A DNA stretch of 64,000 nucleotides from Laspinema sp. D2d. GTDB taxonomy: Bacteria; Cyanobacteriota; Cyanobacteriia; Cyanobacteriales; Laspinemataceae. Positions 43,078 to 52,686 of this stretch are shown here, one piece after another. How positions within the stretch are numbered: position 1 is the stretch's first letter; the number at the start of each line of letters is the position of its first letter. The notes under the pieces are model-generated. The model made no database searches, was not told where the DNA came from, and was given only the letters and a program-made list of their open reading frames with translations. The position numbers were made by a program, and so were the translations under genes. The stretch spans positions 124,001-188,000 of the forward strand of contig NZ_JAMXFC010000003.1 of NCBI RefSeq assembly GCF_025370755.1, written 5' to 3'.

Positions 43078-46000
43078 ATGTTCATGGAATTATTTCATCA
43101 ATATTTCGCAAACACCTTTTTAAGTAGAGGACCTGTGAATCTGGCTGTGAAAGCTCGTCTGCTGCCCTATCTTGCCGCATCAGTCACGGTGACGTTGCTG
43201 TTAGCTGGGGTTGGACTTCTGGACTATTCTGAACAACAGCGCTGGAAAGAGCAACATCGCGCCAATGTCCTGAATGAAGTGAGCGCCATCCGTGCCCGGT
43301 TAGAACAGGGATTAAACCAGCGGTTGTTTCTGGAACGAGGTTTAGTCGCTTATATTAGCGCCCTCAATTCCAACATTGACCCCGAGCAATTTGACAACCT
43401 AGCGCGGGTGATTGTCGCCAAACAAGCGGGAATTCGCAGTATTGCCCTGTATGAAAACACCATTGTTAGCCATATGTATCCCCTAGCGGGGAATGAGGCG
43501 GCGATCGGGTTTGAACCCATGAGTATTCCCTCGGAACGGGAGGCGATTTTGCGGGCGATTAATACCCGCAGCACGGTTTTGGCGGGACCTGTGGACCTGG
43601 TTCCGCAAGGGCTGGCATTTATTAGTCGCACTCCAATATTTTTGACCCCTCCCGGTGGAGAACCGGGCAGCGGAGCTTACTGGGGCATGGTGGGGATTAT
43701 TATCGATCGCGATATTCTGTTTACTGAAGCCGGATTGTTCGATGCAGATTCCCGACTGAAGTATGCTATCCGGGGGAATGATGGATTAGGGGCTGCTGGC
43801 GGGGTGTTTTTCGGAGACCCCAAAATTTTTAAGCAAAATCCGGTGTTGTTATCAGTAATTCTGCCCAATGGATCCTGGCAGTTGGCAGCAATCCCCGCTG
43901 AAGGATGGCCTGCGATCGCCCCATTTTCCCGCTGGTTATGGACGGGAGGCTCCATATTAGCGCTGTTGGCCGGGGGTTTAGTGTTTATTTTGGTTAGTGC
44001 ACCGGCAAGACTTCAGGATGCCGTCAATCGAGCCACTACAGCCCTGAGAAATAGTGAAGAGGCCCTCAAACAAGCGAATTTGGACTTAAAACACCTCGAT
44101 CGCCTCAAAGATGAGTTTCTCGCCAATACGTCTCACGAATTACGAACCCCGCTCAATGGCATTATTGGGTTAGCTGAATCCCTCATTGATGGGGCCGCAG
44201 GAGCCGTTACGTCCCTCCAAGAGAAAAATTTAGGGATGATTGTCTACTGTGGATATCGCCTCGTCCATCTGGTGAATGATCTGCTTGATTTTTCCAAATT
44301 AAAACATAAAACCATTGAACTGCAACTCAAGCCCATTGGCATGAGAGAAATTGCAGAAATTACCCTCTCTATCTGTCAGCCTTTAATTGGAGCAAAAAAT
44401 TTACAATTAATCAATGGAATTCCTGCCGATGTTCCGTTAGTTCTAGCGGATGAAAATCGGGTGCAGCAAATTTTACAAAATTTAATTGCCAATGGAATTA
44501 AATTTACCTCCATTGGTGTCATTGAAGTCTCGGCTCAGTTACGCGAATCTCTCGCCGATACTCCCGAGCCTTCTAACTATTTAGCGATTACGGTTTCAGA
44601 TACGGGAATTGGGATTGCCTCGGACAAGTTAGAGCGAATTTTTGAGTCCTTTGAACAAGCGGATGGTTCTACAGCCCGGGAATATGGGGGCACGGGATTG
44701 GGTTTATCGATTACGAAGCAACTTGTCGAGTTACATTGCGGAGAAATTACCGTAGAATCCACGGTGGGAGTGGGGTCGCGATTTACCTTCACGTTACCGA
44801 TCGCACCCGTTGAGACAACCGATGAGAAACTCAACCATTCCCCATCAGTTACCACTCCAATTATCAAGGAAGAACGGCAGGTAGTCGCCTTTGATTCTTC
44901 CGGTAAAGCACCGATTTCACCCGAGGAATCAATGGGGACTTTAACTCTCTTAAATGGAGAAGAAAATTCAGAACAATTTAAAATTTTAATCGTGGATGAT
45001 GAGCCGATTAATTTGCAAGTTTTGGTCAATCATCTTTCTCTCCACAATTATGCCATTACTCAAGCTTCTAACGGCTTGGATGCCTTAGAGGTGATTGAGC
45101 GTGGGTTTAAGCCGGATTTGATATTACTGGATGTGATGATGCCCAAAATGACGGGGTTAGAAGTCTGTCAAAAATTGCGGGATGTGTTTCCCGCGACTGA
45201 AGTCCCGATTTTGATGTTAACGGCTAAGACTCAAATTGATGTCCTGGTTGAAGGGTTTGGATCTGGGGCAAATGATTATTTGACCAAACCCATTTCCAAA
45301 AATGAATTATTGGCCCGGATTAAGACTCATTTAAGACTTTCACATATCAACTTAGCTTATAGTCGATTTGTTCCCCGAGAATTCTTACAAATGTTGAATA
45401 AAGAAAGCATTATTGATGTCAAATTGAGCGATAGTGTGAATCAATCCATGTCAATTTTATTTTCAGATATTCGAGATTTTACCCCCTTAAGTGAACGAAT
45501 GACACCGGAAGAGACATTTAAGTTTATTAATGCTTATTTGTCGCGGATGGAACCGGCGATCGCCGCCAATAATGGGTTTATTGATAAATATATTGGCGAT
45601 GCAATTATGGCTTTATTTAATGGGGAAGCTGATGATGCCGTACAAGCGGGAATTGCCATGATCCGCAGTCTCGGGGAATATAACCGCGATCGCCTCGCCT
45701 TGGGAGAACAGCCGATTAAAATTGGCATTGGCATCAATACCGGCGATTTAATGTTAGGAACCGTTGGCGGAAAAACTCGCATGGATGGAACGGCGATCGG
45801 AGATGCCGTCAACTTAGCCTCCCGAATCGAAGGACTGACCAAAAAATATCAGGTTTCCTTATTAATTTCTGACCGCACCTTTTCCCGGTTAAAAAATCCT
45901 AATCACTACGGAATTCGTAAAATTGATACGGTGCAAGTCAAAGGGAAATCAGAATTAGTCACCGTCTATGAAGTATTTGATGCCGACCCCCCAGACCTGA

Positions 46001-46167
46001 AAGTTTCCAAGCTAGAGACAAAACAAGACTTTGAAACGGCCTTATTTTATTACAACCAGAACTCACCGGAGGAAGCTCAGGAACTCTTTGAACGGTGTTT
46101 GTGCAAAAATCCCGAGGATAAAGTCGCCCAGATTTATCGCGATCGCACCCAAGAACAGTTATCCTAA
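43078..46167 (+). CDS. CHASE - histidine kinase - receiver - adenylate cyclase hybrid
   Basis: This 1029-residue membrane sensor resembles CyaC-type cyanobacterial cyclases. Membrane helices at about 27-48 and 292-311 bracket a CHASE-like periplasmic domain. Next come a coiled coil and HisKA with the phospho-His in NTSHELRTPLNGII (near 350). The HATPase has LIANGIKFT, SDTGIGIASD and GTGLGLSITKQ (about 455-570). The receiver (about 640-760) has IVDDEPINL, LILLDVMMPKMTG and DYLTKPISK. The class III cyclase (about 795-985) has FSDIRDFTPLSE and GTAIGDAVNLASRIEG. A short TPR-like tail (about 985-1029) follows. Signal input outside the cell should lead by internal phosphorelay to cAMP. It is convergent with the type I secretion operon. 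Confidence 0.93.
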   Translation: MFMELFHQYFANTFLSRGPVNLAVKARLLPYLAASVTVTLLLAGVGLLDYSEQQRWKEQHRANVLNEVSAIRARLEQGLNQRLFLERGLVAYISALNSNIDPEQFDNLARVIVAKQAGIRSIALYENTIVSHMYPLAGNEAAIGFEPMSIPSEREAILRAINTRSTVLAGPVDLVPQGLAFISRTPIFLTPPGGEPGSGAYWGMVGIIIDRDILFTEAGLFDADSRLKYAIRGNDGLGAAGGVFFGDPKIFKQNPVLLSVILPNGSWQLAAIPAEGWPAIAPFSRWLWTGGSILALLAGGLVFILVSAPARLQDAVNRATTALRNSEEALKQANLDLKHLDRLKDEFLANTSHELRTPLNGIIGLAESLIDGAAGAVTSLQEKNLGMIVYCGYRLVHLVNDLLDFSKLKHKTIELQLKPIGMREIAEITLSICQPLIGAKNLQLINGIPADVPLVLADENRVQQILQNLIANGIKFTSIGVIEVSAQLRESLADTPEPSNYLAITVSDTGIGIASDKLERIFESFEQADGSTAREYGGTGLGLSITKQLVELHCGEITVESTVGVGSRFTFTLPIAPVETTDEKLNHSPSVTTPIIKEERQVVAFDSSGKAPISPEESMGTLTLLNGEENSEQFKILIVDDEPINLQVLVNHLSLHNYAITQASNGLDALEVIERGFKPDLILLDVMMPKMTGLEVCQKLRDVFPATEVPILMLTAKTQIDVLVEGFGSGANDYLTKPISKNELLARIKTHLRLSHINLAYSRFVPREFLQMLNKESIIDVKLSDSVNQSMSILFSDIRDFTPLSERMTPEETFKFINAYLSRMEPAIAANNGFIDKYIGDAIMALFNGEADDAVQAGIAMIRSLGEYNRDRLALGEQPIKIGIGINTGDLMLGTVGGKTRMDGTAIGDAVNLASRIEGLTKKYQVSLLISDRTFSRLKNPNHYGIRKIDTVQVKGKSELVTVYEVFDADPPDLKVSKLETKQDFETALFYYNQNSPEEAQELFERCLCKNPEDKVAQIYRDRTQEQLS

Positions 46168-46180
46168 AAAAAACCGAAAT

Positions 46181-46225
46181 AGAAGTGTCAAGCATCCACC
46201 CGCTTCCGTTCAACTTGACACTTCT
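46181..46225. terminator. Bidirectional terminator between cyclase and HlyD genes
   Basis: AGAAGTGTCAAG (46181-46192) and CTTGACACTTCT (46214-46225) are a perfect 12-bp inverted repeat with a 21-base loop. A run of eight As just before the left arm (about 46166-46173) gives a U-run for the minus-strand transcript. It lies in the 74-base gap between two convergent genes. Confidence 0.75.
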
Positions 46226-46241
46226 TCTCCTAGACGGAACA

Positions 46242-48266
46242 TTATTTAACCGTCTCAATACTGCGGGTCTTATTCGTCATCCGGCTCAAGAAAATCTGGA
46301 GCACACTGCGTTTGCCAATTTTAATATTACCTTGCACTGCCATACCAGACTGGAGACTGACTTGCAGTCCATTATCCAACAAAAACTTTTCACTATCTAA
46401 AGTAATCGTTGCCGGGAAGGCATAAAAGCGTCGAGTTTCATCGGGAGGCAACACATCCGAACCAATCGAGGTGAGGACACCCCGAACCGTACCATATTCC
46501 GTAGCTGGGAAGGCTTCAATACTAATCTCAACCGGCACTCCCGCTTGACCATCTTCTTGACTCTTCCGCAGAGCATCTAACACCATCGCAATATCTTGGT
46601 TTTGGATGTAAACCGATGCTTCCAACTCATTATTTGGAACAATTTTTAAGATCGCTTCCGGGGATTGAGCAAGGGTGACATATCCAGGAGAATTGGGTTT
46701 CAAATCAAACACATACCCATCAACCGGAGCCTTGAGTTCTTGATATTGGAGTTCCAGATTAGCCTTAGCTAACTGTCCATCAATTTGGGAAATTCGCTTG
46801 TCATTTTCTAGTTTTAAGCGGCTGAGTTGTCCATTGATATCCGCAATTCGTTTTTGATTGTCGGCGATGCGGGTTAACACATCGCGCTGGGAAATGGCGC
46901 GGGTATTTTGGACCTCTTGACGCGATCGCGACATCGCCACATTCAGCCGTTCTTGTTCACTCAAGAGGCGATCGACCTCTCCAGAACGAGACAGCACTTC
47001 ATTTTGCAGGCGCAAAATTTCTCCTTCCCTTGCGGCAATCTCATTTTCAGCCCGTAAAATTTCTGATTCCCGCGACCCAATTTCATTTTGAAATCGCAAC
47101 AGTTCCTCTTCCCGGCGGGCAATCTCATCTTCACTTCGCAGGACCTCCGCTTCCCGCGAGGAAATTTCATTTTGCTGGGTTAGAATTTGGGCTTCCTGGG
47201 CGGCGAGTTGTTGCTGACGACTCAATAATTCCGCTTCCCGGTTAGAGACTTCCGCTTGAGAGCGCAAAATTTCTTGTTCCTGGCGCTCTTCTTGCAGTTC
47301 AGACAATGCCCCTTCTGCCACCACAGGTTGAATCCGGCCCATAATACTTTGATTGACTGCCAGACCCTGTTTTGCGGTTTCCAGTTGTGCTAGAGCCGTA
47401 GGAATTTGGCGACGGGCGGTTTCGAGTTGTTCCAGGGCCCTGGGTAATTGGCGACGGGCATTTTCTAACCGTTCCCGCGCCTTCGGCAGGTCTTGTTTAG
47501 CATTTTCTAGCCGTTGTTGCGAGGCTACATATTGTTGTCTAGCATTCTGTAGTTGGTCAATCACATTAGGCAATTGCCGCTGCGCAGTATCTAATTGTCT
47601 GCGGGCGGTTTCTAATTGTCCTTGGGAGATGGCAATTTGACCTTGAACGTTAGGAATTTGATTGTTCACCTGGTTGAGTTGTTTTTCCAACTCATCTACT
47701 CGCAAGGAAACTGATTGTTCCCGAGACTGAGATTCATTTCGAGAAGCGATCAGCAATTGCTGTTGATTGAGGTCGAAATCCCCTCCATTGCTGGCGACAG
47801 CGGCCCCATTGAGTTGTGCTTGTAAAAATTGAGTTTCAGAAATTAAATTGGCTCGGAGTTTGGTCAGATTTTCCAGTTCTGAACCCGATTCACCCACGGT
47901 ATTCCCACTGAGTGCCGCTGTAAAAAACTGGTTTTCTCGCATCAAGGCATCTCGTTGTTGCTTGAGAGACTCAACATCCGCTTCTGGACTGGTCGGGTCC
48001 AAGGTTACCAAGAGTTGGCCTTTTTTTACCAACTGGCCGCCTTTAACGTGAATTTCGCGCACCACACCACTGGTAGGGGGTTTCACTTCAACGACAGCAC
48101 CTTGGGGTTCTAATTTACCCGAGGTGGGAACAGATTGATCGATTTGCGCCCAAGCAGCCCAAGCGACGCCCGAAGCGGTCATCCCCATAATTAACCAGAT
48201 GAAGACACTAGACCAAATCGGGGGGCGTTCTAAAATAACAGGTTGGTCGAAAACTGCTGATTTCAT
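46242..48266 (-). CDS. HlyD-family periplasmic adaptor of a type I secretion system
   Basis: This 674-residue protein is longer than the usual 400-480 for HlyD adaptors. A short cytoplasmic start (about 1-17) and one membrane helix (about 18-38) are followed by the first lipoyl half (VEVKPPTSGVVREIHVKGGQ, about 62-80). A very long coiled coil (about 95-530) shows obvious internal repeats such as QLETARRQ and the EI(x)SREAE(I/V)LR series. The second lipoyl half (YVFDLKPNSPGYV) and a beta-barrel domain follow, ending near residue 674. It bridges the inner-membrane ABC exporter and an outer-membrane TolC-like channel not encoded here. It is co-oriented with and 135 bases after the exporter gene. 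Confidence 0.9.
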   Translation of the reverse strand: MKSAVFDQPVILERPPIWSSVFIWLIMGMTASGVAWAAWAQIDQSVPTSGKLEPQGAVVEVKPPTSGVVREIHVKGGQLVKKGQLLVTLDPTSPEADVESLKQQRDALMRENQFFTAALSGNTVGESGSELENLTKLRANLISETQFLQAQLNGAAVASNGGDFDLNQQQLLIASRNESQSREQSVSLRVDELEKQLNQVNNQIPNVQGQIAISQGQLETARRQLDTAQRQLPNVIDQLQNARQQYVASQQRLENAKQDLPKARERLENARRQLPRALEQLETARRQIPTALAQLETAKQGLAVNQSIMGRIQPVVAEGALSELQEERQEQEILRSQAEVSNREAELLSRQQQLAAQEAQILTQQNEISSREAEVLRSEDEIARREEELLRFQNEIGSRESEILRAENEIAAREGEILRLQNEVLSRSGEVDRLLSEQERLNVAMSRSRQEVQNTRAISQRDVLTRIADNQKRIADINGQLSRLKLENDKRISQIDGQLAKANLELQYQELKAPVDGYVFDLKPNSPGYVTLAQSPEAILKIVPNNELEASVYIQNQDIAMVLDALRKSQEDGQAGVPVEISIEAFPATEYGTVRGVLTSIGSDVLPPDETRRFYAFPATITLDSEKFLLDNGLQVSLQSGMAVQGNIKIGKRSVLQIFLSRMTNKTRSIETVK

Positions 48267-48292
48267 GGGTTTTAGGAGCTAGGTTTTACGAA

Positions 48293-48370
48293 GGATGGGG
48301 GATGGGGAGAATTGGGGGATGGGGATGGGGAGGATTGGGGAGAATTGGGGGATGGGGGAGATGGGGGATT
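48293..48370 (-). repeat. C-rich low-complexity spacer between exporter and HlyD genes
   Basis: On the minus (coding) strand this reads as irregular tandem units of CCCCCATC and CCCCAATTCTC, about 8-15 bases each. Similar spacers lie at 60109-60157 and 61041-61103, each with the C-rich strand in the sense of the flanking plus-strand gene transcripts. Confidence 0.7.
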
Positions 48371-48401
48371 TGGCCCTCATCTCTGATTTTGCCCCTTTCT
48401 C

Positions 48402-51400
48402 CTAGACTTGGGATTCCTGTTGTTGATACAGGCAATAGTAGAGACCTTTGAGGGCCATTAATTCATCGTGGGTGCCTTGTTCTACTACCGCGCCTTGGTC
48501 CATCATGAGGATGACATCAGCTTTTTTAACAGTCGTCAGACGGTGGGTGATGAAAAAGACCGTGCGACCCTTAAAGGCTTCGGCTAGGTTTTCACAAACT
48601 AGACGCTCGGAATTGTAGTCCAGGGCGCTGGTGGCTTCATCCAAAATGAGCAGATGGGGATTTTGGAGGACCGTCCGGGCGATCGCAATCCGTTGGCGCT
48701 GACCCCCAGATAACGAGGAACCCCTTTCTCCGACAATGGAGTTATACCCATTAGGCAGGGTCATAATAAACTCATGGGCAACCCCAATTTTGGCCGCTTC
48801 AATAATGTCATTGGTGGCGGCATCGGGATTAGTCAAGGCAATATTGTCCTGAACGGTCCCATTAAACAGGAGGGTATCCTGAAGGACCACGCCGATTTGA
48901 CTCCGCAGGGAATACAATTCCACCTTAGAAACATCATAGCCATCGAGTAAAATCCGACCCCCCGTCGGTTCATAAAGCCTCTGCAACAGCTTCATCAAGG
49001 TACTTTTACCCGAACCACTTTGACCGACAATGCCGACAAATTGCCCCGGTTGAAACTCCAGATTGATGTTCGCCAATTGGAGCGATTTACTCTGGGGAAA
49101 GTGGAAGGAAACATTTTCAAATCGGACGGCCCCCTGTACCGCAGGCATGGGGATATTGCTGCGGTCCTTGTCATCCGCCTCGGGATGGGCTTCTAAGATA
49201 TCCCGCAGACGTTCCACAGACATGGCAGTTTCTTGGAAGGTTTGCCAGACTTGCACGAAGCGCAGCAGGGACCCGGTGACATTGGAGGCGATAATGCGGA
49301 AGGCGATCAACTGACCCAAGGACATTTGGGGAGGGTCACTGAGCACTAAATGAGCACCGACCCAGAGCAGGGCCAGACCGGAGGCTTTATTGAGTAAGGT
49401 ACTGATGGAACTGGCGGTGGTGGAGGTGACGACGGTTTTAAACCCCGCGCTGATATAGCGAGCATAGCGATCGTACCAACTCCACCGGGAGGTAAGCTCG
49501 ATATTTTGGGCCTTCACGGTTTGAATCCCGGAGAGGACCTCGACGAGATAGGACTGGGTATCCGCGTAACGCTCCGCCCGTTTGCGTAACAGCCGTTGGA
49601 CAATGGGCGACACCCCGGCGATTAACAGGGCCATCAGGGGGACCACTGCCAGAGCAACGGCGGTCATTAACAGGCTATAGGAGAGCATGACGGCGATATA
49701 AATCACCGAAAATAAGGCATCGAGAACAACGGTGAGGGCGGTCCCGGTGAGGAATTGGCGAATTTTTTCTAGTTCACTCACCCGTCCGGCGAGTTCACCG
49801 ACACGCCGTTGATCGAAGTAGCCGAGGGGGAGTCGCAGCAGGTGATCAATGACCTGGGACCCGAGACTCAAGTCGATTCGGTTGGTGGTGTCTACGAATA
49901 AATAGGTCCGTAGCCAGGTGAGGGCCCCTTCAAATAGGGCAACTAAAACCATTAGTAAGCCCAGGATATCCAGGGTTTCTAGGCTTCTTTGACCGATGAC
50001 TTTATCGATAATCACCTGGGTGATTAGGGGGTTGGCTAACCCAAATAGTTGAACGAAGAAGGAGGCGAGAAAGACTTGGACTAGGACACTTTTATATTTG
50101 CCGAGTTCGGGGAGGAACCACCAAAAGTTAAAGGTATCTTGTTTGTCTTCTGCGGGAGGGACGAGGAGGAGGACCTGTTCCGTGCCTTCTTTGCCGTCTT
50201 CTGTGGGGGTGACGAGTTGCCACTCCTGGATAAATTTTTGGGGTTTGCGGCGAATGATGCCTTTGGAGGGGATGGCGGCAACGACTTCGCGATCGCTGAC
50301 GCTGAATAAGAGGGCAAAGCTATTTTCCCAGCGAATCATCGCCGGTGCTTTGAGGCGGGAGAGGACTTCTACCGGGACGGTGACCAACTGCCCGTTAAAT
50401 CCCATCATGGCGGCGACGGACCCACAGGATTGCAAGGTCAGTTTGCCGTGGGAGTTATACTGATTTTCCAAGACGCGCTGAACGACGTCACGGCGCACCC
50501 GAATTTGGTATTGTTTCCCCAACATTTGGAAACAGGCCAAAGACCCTTGAATCGGGCCTCTTCCCCGGATGAAGGGATATTTAACTTTGCCCCGTGGGGT
50601 GTTCTCTTCGGCTTCCATCACCGGGGGGCGATCGGGAGCGTAGGGAATGGGGTCCACCACCGTCGGGGTGACAGGGGCCATCGGGGCGATCGCGCTATGG
50701 GAGTCGGCGATCGCCCCCCGATTGTCCTGGGGATTTACCGGGGTTCCGGCCAAATCAAACAAGGGTAAGCCTACGACTCTAGCCCCGTCCGGACAAGGGA
50801 GCTTGCCAATGGTGTTGGCATCCACTATCAAGCGGCTGCCTCGCTCCAATTCACCCAGGGTTCCGCTACTGAGAAACCAGAGGTGATGGCGATCGAGTTC
50901 CGTGAGATTAGCTTTCCCTTTGGGGAGGTTAAGGACAACGGTCTGGGGTTGAAATTGTAGGGTTAAATCTTTGGCATTTGTAGTCGCATCGGCTCGGCGC
51001 TGAAGTTCCCCGGAGAGCATCTCAAATATCTCATTCAGGGCAGCTTGTTGCTCAAAGGCTTCTCGAAATACCTTTTCCGATTTCACCTGCTCTAAGAAGG
51101 TACTGGCGCGGATGCAGACACAGATCACTTCCCGGGAGGAGATCGCACTGTCTACCGCCACCCCTCGCACCAAGCTCCCCCACCCGAGAATTTCTCCCGG
51201 ACCGGCTAACCGCAAACTAACCATACTTTGGCTGCGTTGGTCGTATGCCAATTCCCGCACCTGGCCCTCATAAATCACCGCCACTTGAGTCGGCATTTTA
51301 CCCAACTCAAAAATTGGTTGACCCGTCCGATAGCGCAACAATTCGCAATGGGTAGCCAGATTCTCCAAGGCCCGATCGCCGAGGCGATCAAACGGGGCCG

Positions 51401-51449
51401 TTTTCTTTAAAAATTCTGAAATTTGAGAGAGATCGATCGTTGATGTCAT
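48402..51449 (-). CDS. Type I secretion ABC exporter with cNMP-like and degenerate C39 domains
   Basis: This protein has 1015 residues. Residues about 13-145 form a cyclic-nucleotide-binding-like fold, but the phosphate-cassette Glu and Arg are replaced (GEILGWGSL ... VDSAISS), so cAMP binding is doubtful. A second partial regulatory stretch and linker follow. At about 300-425 lies a C39 peptidase-like domain (GPIQGSLACFQMLGKQY) in which the catalytic Cys, His and Asp positions are Gly, Ser and Ile, so it is a docking domain without peptidase activity, as in HlyB. Six helices (about 455-740) and the ATPase follow: Walker A GQSGSGKSTL near 810, signature LSGGQRQRIAI near 913, Walker B LLILDEATSAL. 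It exports unfolded C-terminal-signal proteins. Confidence 0.92.
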   Translation of the reverse strand: MTSTIDLSQISEFLKKTAPFDRLGDRALENLATHCELLRYRTGQPIFELGKMPTQVAVIYEGQVRELAYDQRSQSMVSLRLAGPGEILGWGSLVRGVAVDSAISSREVICVCIRASTFLEQVKSEKVFREAFEQQAALNEIFEMLSGELQRRADATTNAKDLTLQFQPQTVVLNLPKGKANLTELDRHHLWFLSSGTLGELERGSRLIVDANTIGKLPCPDGARVVGLPLFDLAGTPVNPQDNRGAIADSHSAIAPMAPVTPTVVDPIPYAPDRPPVMEAEENTPRGKVKYPFIRGRGPIQGSLACFQMLGKQYQIRVRRDVVQRVLENQYNSHGKLTLQSCGSVAAMMGFNGQLVTVPVEVLSRLKAPAMIRWENSFALLFSVSDREVVAAIPSKGIIRRKPQKFIQEWQLVTPTEDGKEGTEQVLLLVPPAEDKQDTFNFWWFLPELGKYKSVLVQVFLASFFVQLFGLANPLITQVIIDKVIGQRSLETLDILGLLMVLVALFEGALTWLRTYLFVDTTNRIDLSLGSQVIDHLLRLPLGYFDQRRVGELAGRVSELEKIRQFLTGTALTVVLDALFSVIYIAVMLSYSLLMTAVALAVVPLMALLIAGVSPIVQRLLRKRAERYADTQSYLVEVLSGIQTVKAQNIELTSRWSWYDRYARYISAGFKTVVTSTTASSISTLLNKASGLALLWVGAHLVLSDPPQMSLGQLIAFRIIASNVTGSLLRFVQVWQTFQETAMSVERLRDILEAHPEADDKDRSNIPMPAVQGAVRFENVSFHFPQSKSLQLANINLEFQPGQFVGIVGQSGSGKSTLMKLLQRLYEPTGGRILLDGYDVSKVELYSLRSQIGVVLQDTLLFNGTVQDNIALTNPDAATNDIIEAAKIGVAHEFIMTLPNGYNSIVGERGSSLSGGQRQRIAIARTVLQNPHLLILDEATSALDYNSERLVCENLAEAFKGRTVFFITHRLTTVKKADVILMMDQGAVVEQGTHDELMALKGLYYCLYQQQESQV

Positions 51450-51467
51450 GATGAAACAAACCTGCGC

Positions 51468-52208
51468 CTAACCCGCGATAGACTGCAATGACCCGACTTT
51501 TTGCACCTGTTCTCGCCACCAATTTTCAAACATCTCGTCGATTAATTGCCGACGCATATTGTCATCCAGTTGGGCTGGAATAAATTTTTCTAATCGAATA
51601 ATCACGAACCATATATCCAATTGTCGAGGCGGCCAGAGTTGCCCCGGTTGACTAATCGATAACAGTTTACCAATCAAGGGATGGGGTTGAGAAACCGCAA
51701 CGGGTCCCAGCAATCCCCCAGTTCGGCTTTCTGGGCCTTTTGAGTATTCGGCAGCCGCATCTGCAAAGCTTTGTTCCCCTTCCGAAATCCGAAAATAGAT
51801 TTCTTGGGCTAACCCCGCATCCTGAGTGCGAATTAAGGAGTAAACAACTTTATCCAGGTCGCTTTTGCGGGTCATAAAATAACTTTGAACTTTTGGCCCC
51901 CAGGTTGTTGTCTTGAATTTTTCTATCAATATCTGTCGCACTACAGACTCCTGCATCTGTTCTTCCGTCATGCCTTGGCTTTTCAGCCACGCCTCCCGGA
52001 TTTCGGGGGAGGTGAGCTTTTGCTGCACAGCAAAGTCTTCAAGCGCTCTTAAGCGTTCTTCATCGCTTGCCGTGATCTTCGCCTCGGCTATTCCTTGATC
52101 TAGGACAACACCCCGACAAAATTGCACATCTAACTGATACCGCTTTAATAAGGCGGGTATGTCTTGGGCTTTAATCGTTATGTCGCCAACTTGGAAAAGG
52201 TCACTCAT
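51468..52208 (-). CDS. Parvulin-type peptidyl-prolyl isomerase of the secretion operon
   Basis: I use ATG 52208 (246 residues), with GAGG six bases upstream; the frame opens two codons earlier at TTG. No signal peptide is seen. A helical N-terminal part (about 1-120) resembles SurA/PrsA chaperone regions, and the rotamase domain (about 125-220) contains QSFADAAAEYSKGPESRTGG and LGPVAVSQPHP. In cyanobacteria such genes often sit next to type I exporters. Being probably cytoplasmic, it may keep the substrate unfolded or help engage the exporter. It is 18 bases upstream of the exporter gene, hence first gene of the operon PPIase-exporter-HlyD. Confidence 0.85.
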   Translation of the reverse strand: MSDLFQVGDITIKAQDIPALLKRYQLDVQFCRGVVLDQGIAEAKITASDEERLRALEDFAVQQKLTSPEIREAWLKSQGMTEEQMQESVVRQILIEKFKTTTWGPKVQSYFMTRKSDLDKVVYSLIRTQDAGLAQEIYFRISEGEQSFADAAAEYSKGPESRTGGLLGPVAVSQPHPLIGKLLSISQPGQLWPPRQLDIWFVIIRLEKFIPAQLDDNMRRQLIDEMFENWWREQVQKVGSLQSIAG

Positions 52209-52686
52209 GTTCAACCTCTACAAGACCACAAATATAACCAATCCTAGTTGGCATTGCCAGCACTTTTTGTTTCCTGAATTGAATTTTGGTTTAGGTTTTG
52301 GGCAATTGGGTGATGCTCTCCCCTCATAAACAGCCGGTCAAACTCACTGGGATGGCAGTCTTGGAACGGGTTGATATAACCTTACCCGTTCGGGCAAGAT
52401 GAAGGAAAATACCTAAGATGCAGGATGAACCTCATCCGGAACATTCCGTTCATCGTTTATCCCCTCGTTAAGCGTTGATCCTGTTGTTGTCTGACCCTTC
52501 CCGATTGCCGTTGCTGCCCTGAAAAAAAATTTGACTGCTCTTTACTATCTTAGTAGATAGGCTGTTGAGTTCTCTCTACGACCGGGGACGCTAGTCAACC
52601 GGGATTGGTTTCTTTAAACAGGTTGCCCAACTTACCCCTGTCATACTACTTTCTGCCTCCCTAGGCTATTTTTCCTTGACCTGGAT
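52209..52686 (-). promoter_or_regulatory. Upstream region of the type I secretion operon
   Basis: This 478-base gap between the end of the large fusion gene and the PPIase gene has no credible ORF on either strand. It must contain the operon promoter, but no -10/-35 pair stands out. CTATCT-TAGT-AGATAG (52545-52560) is a small perfect dyad. Confidence 0.35.

Noticed and set aside
48402-51449. Direct cAMP gating of the exporter by its cNMP domain
   Set aside because: The phosphate-binding Glu and Arg are missing, so I do not claim it; only a binding test could revive the idea.
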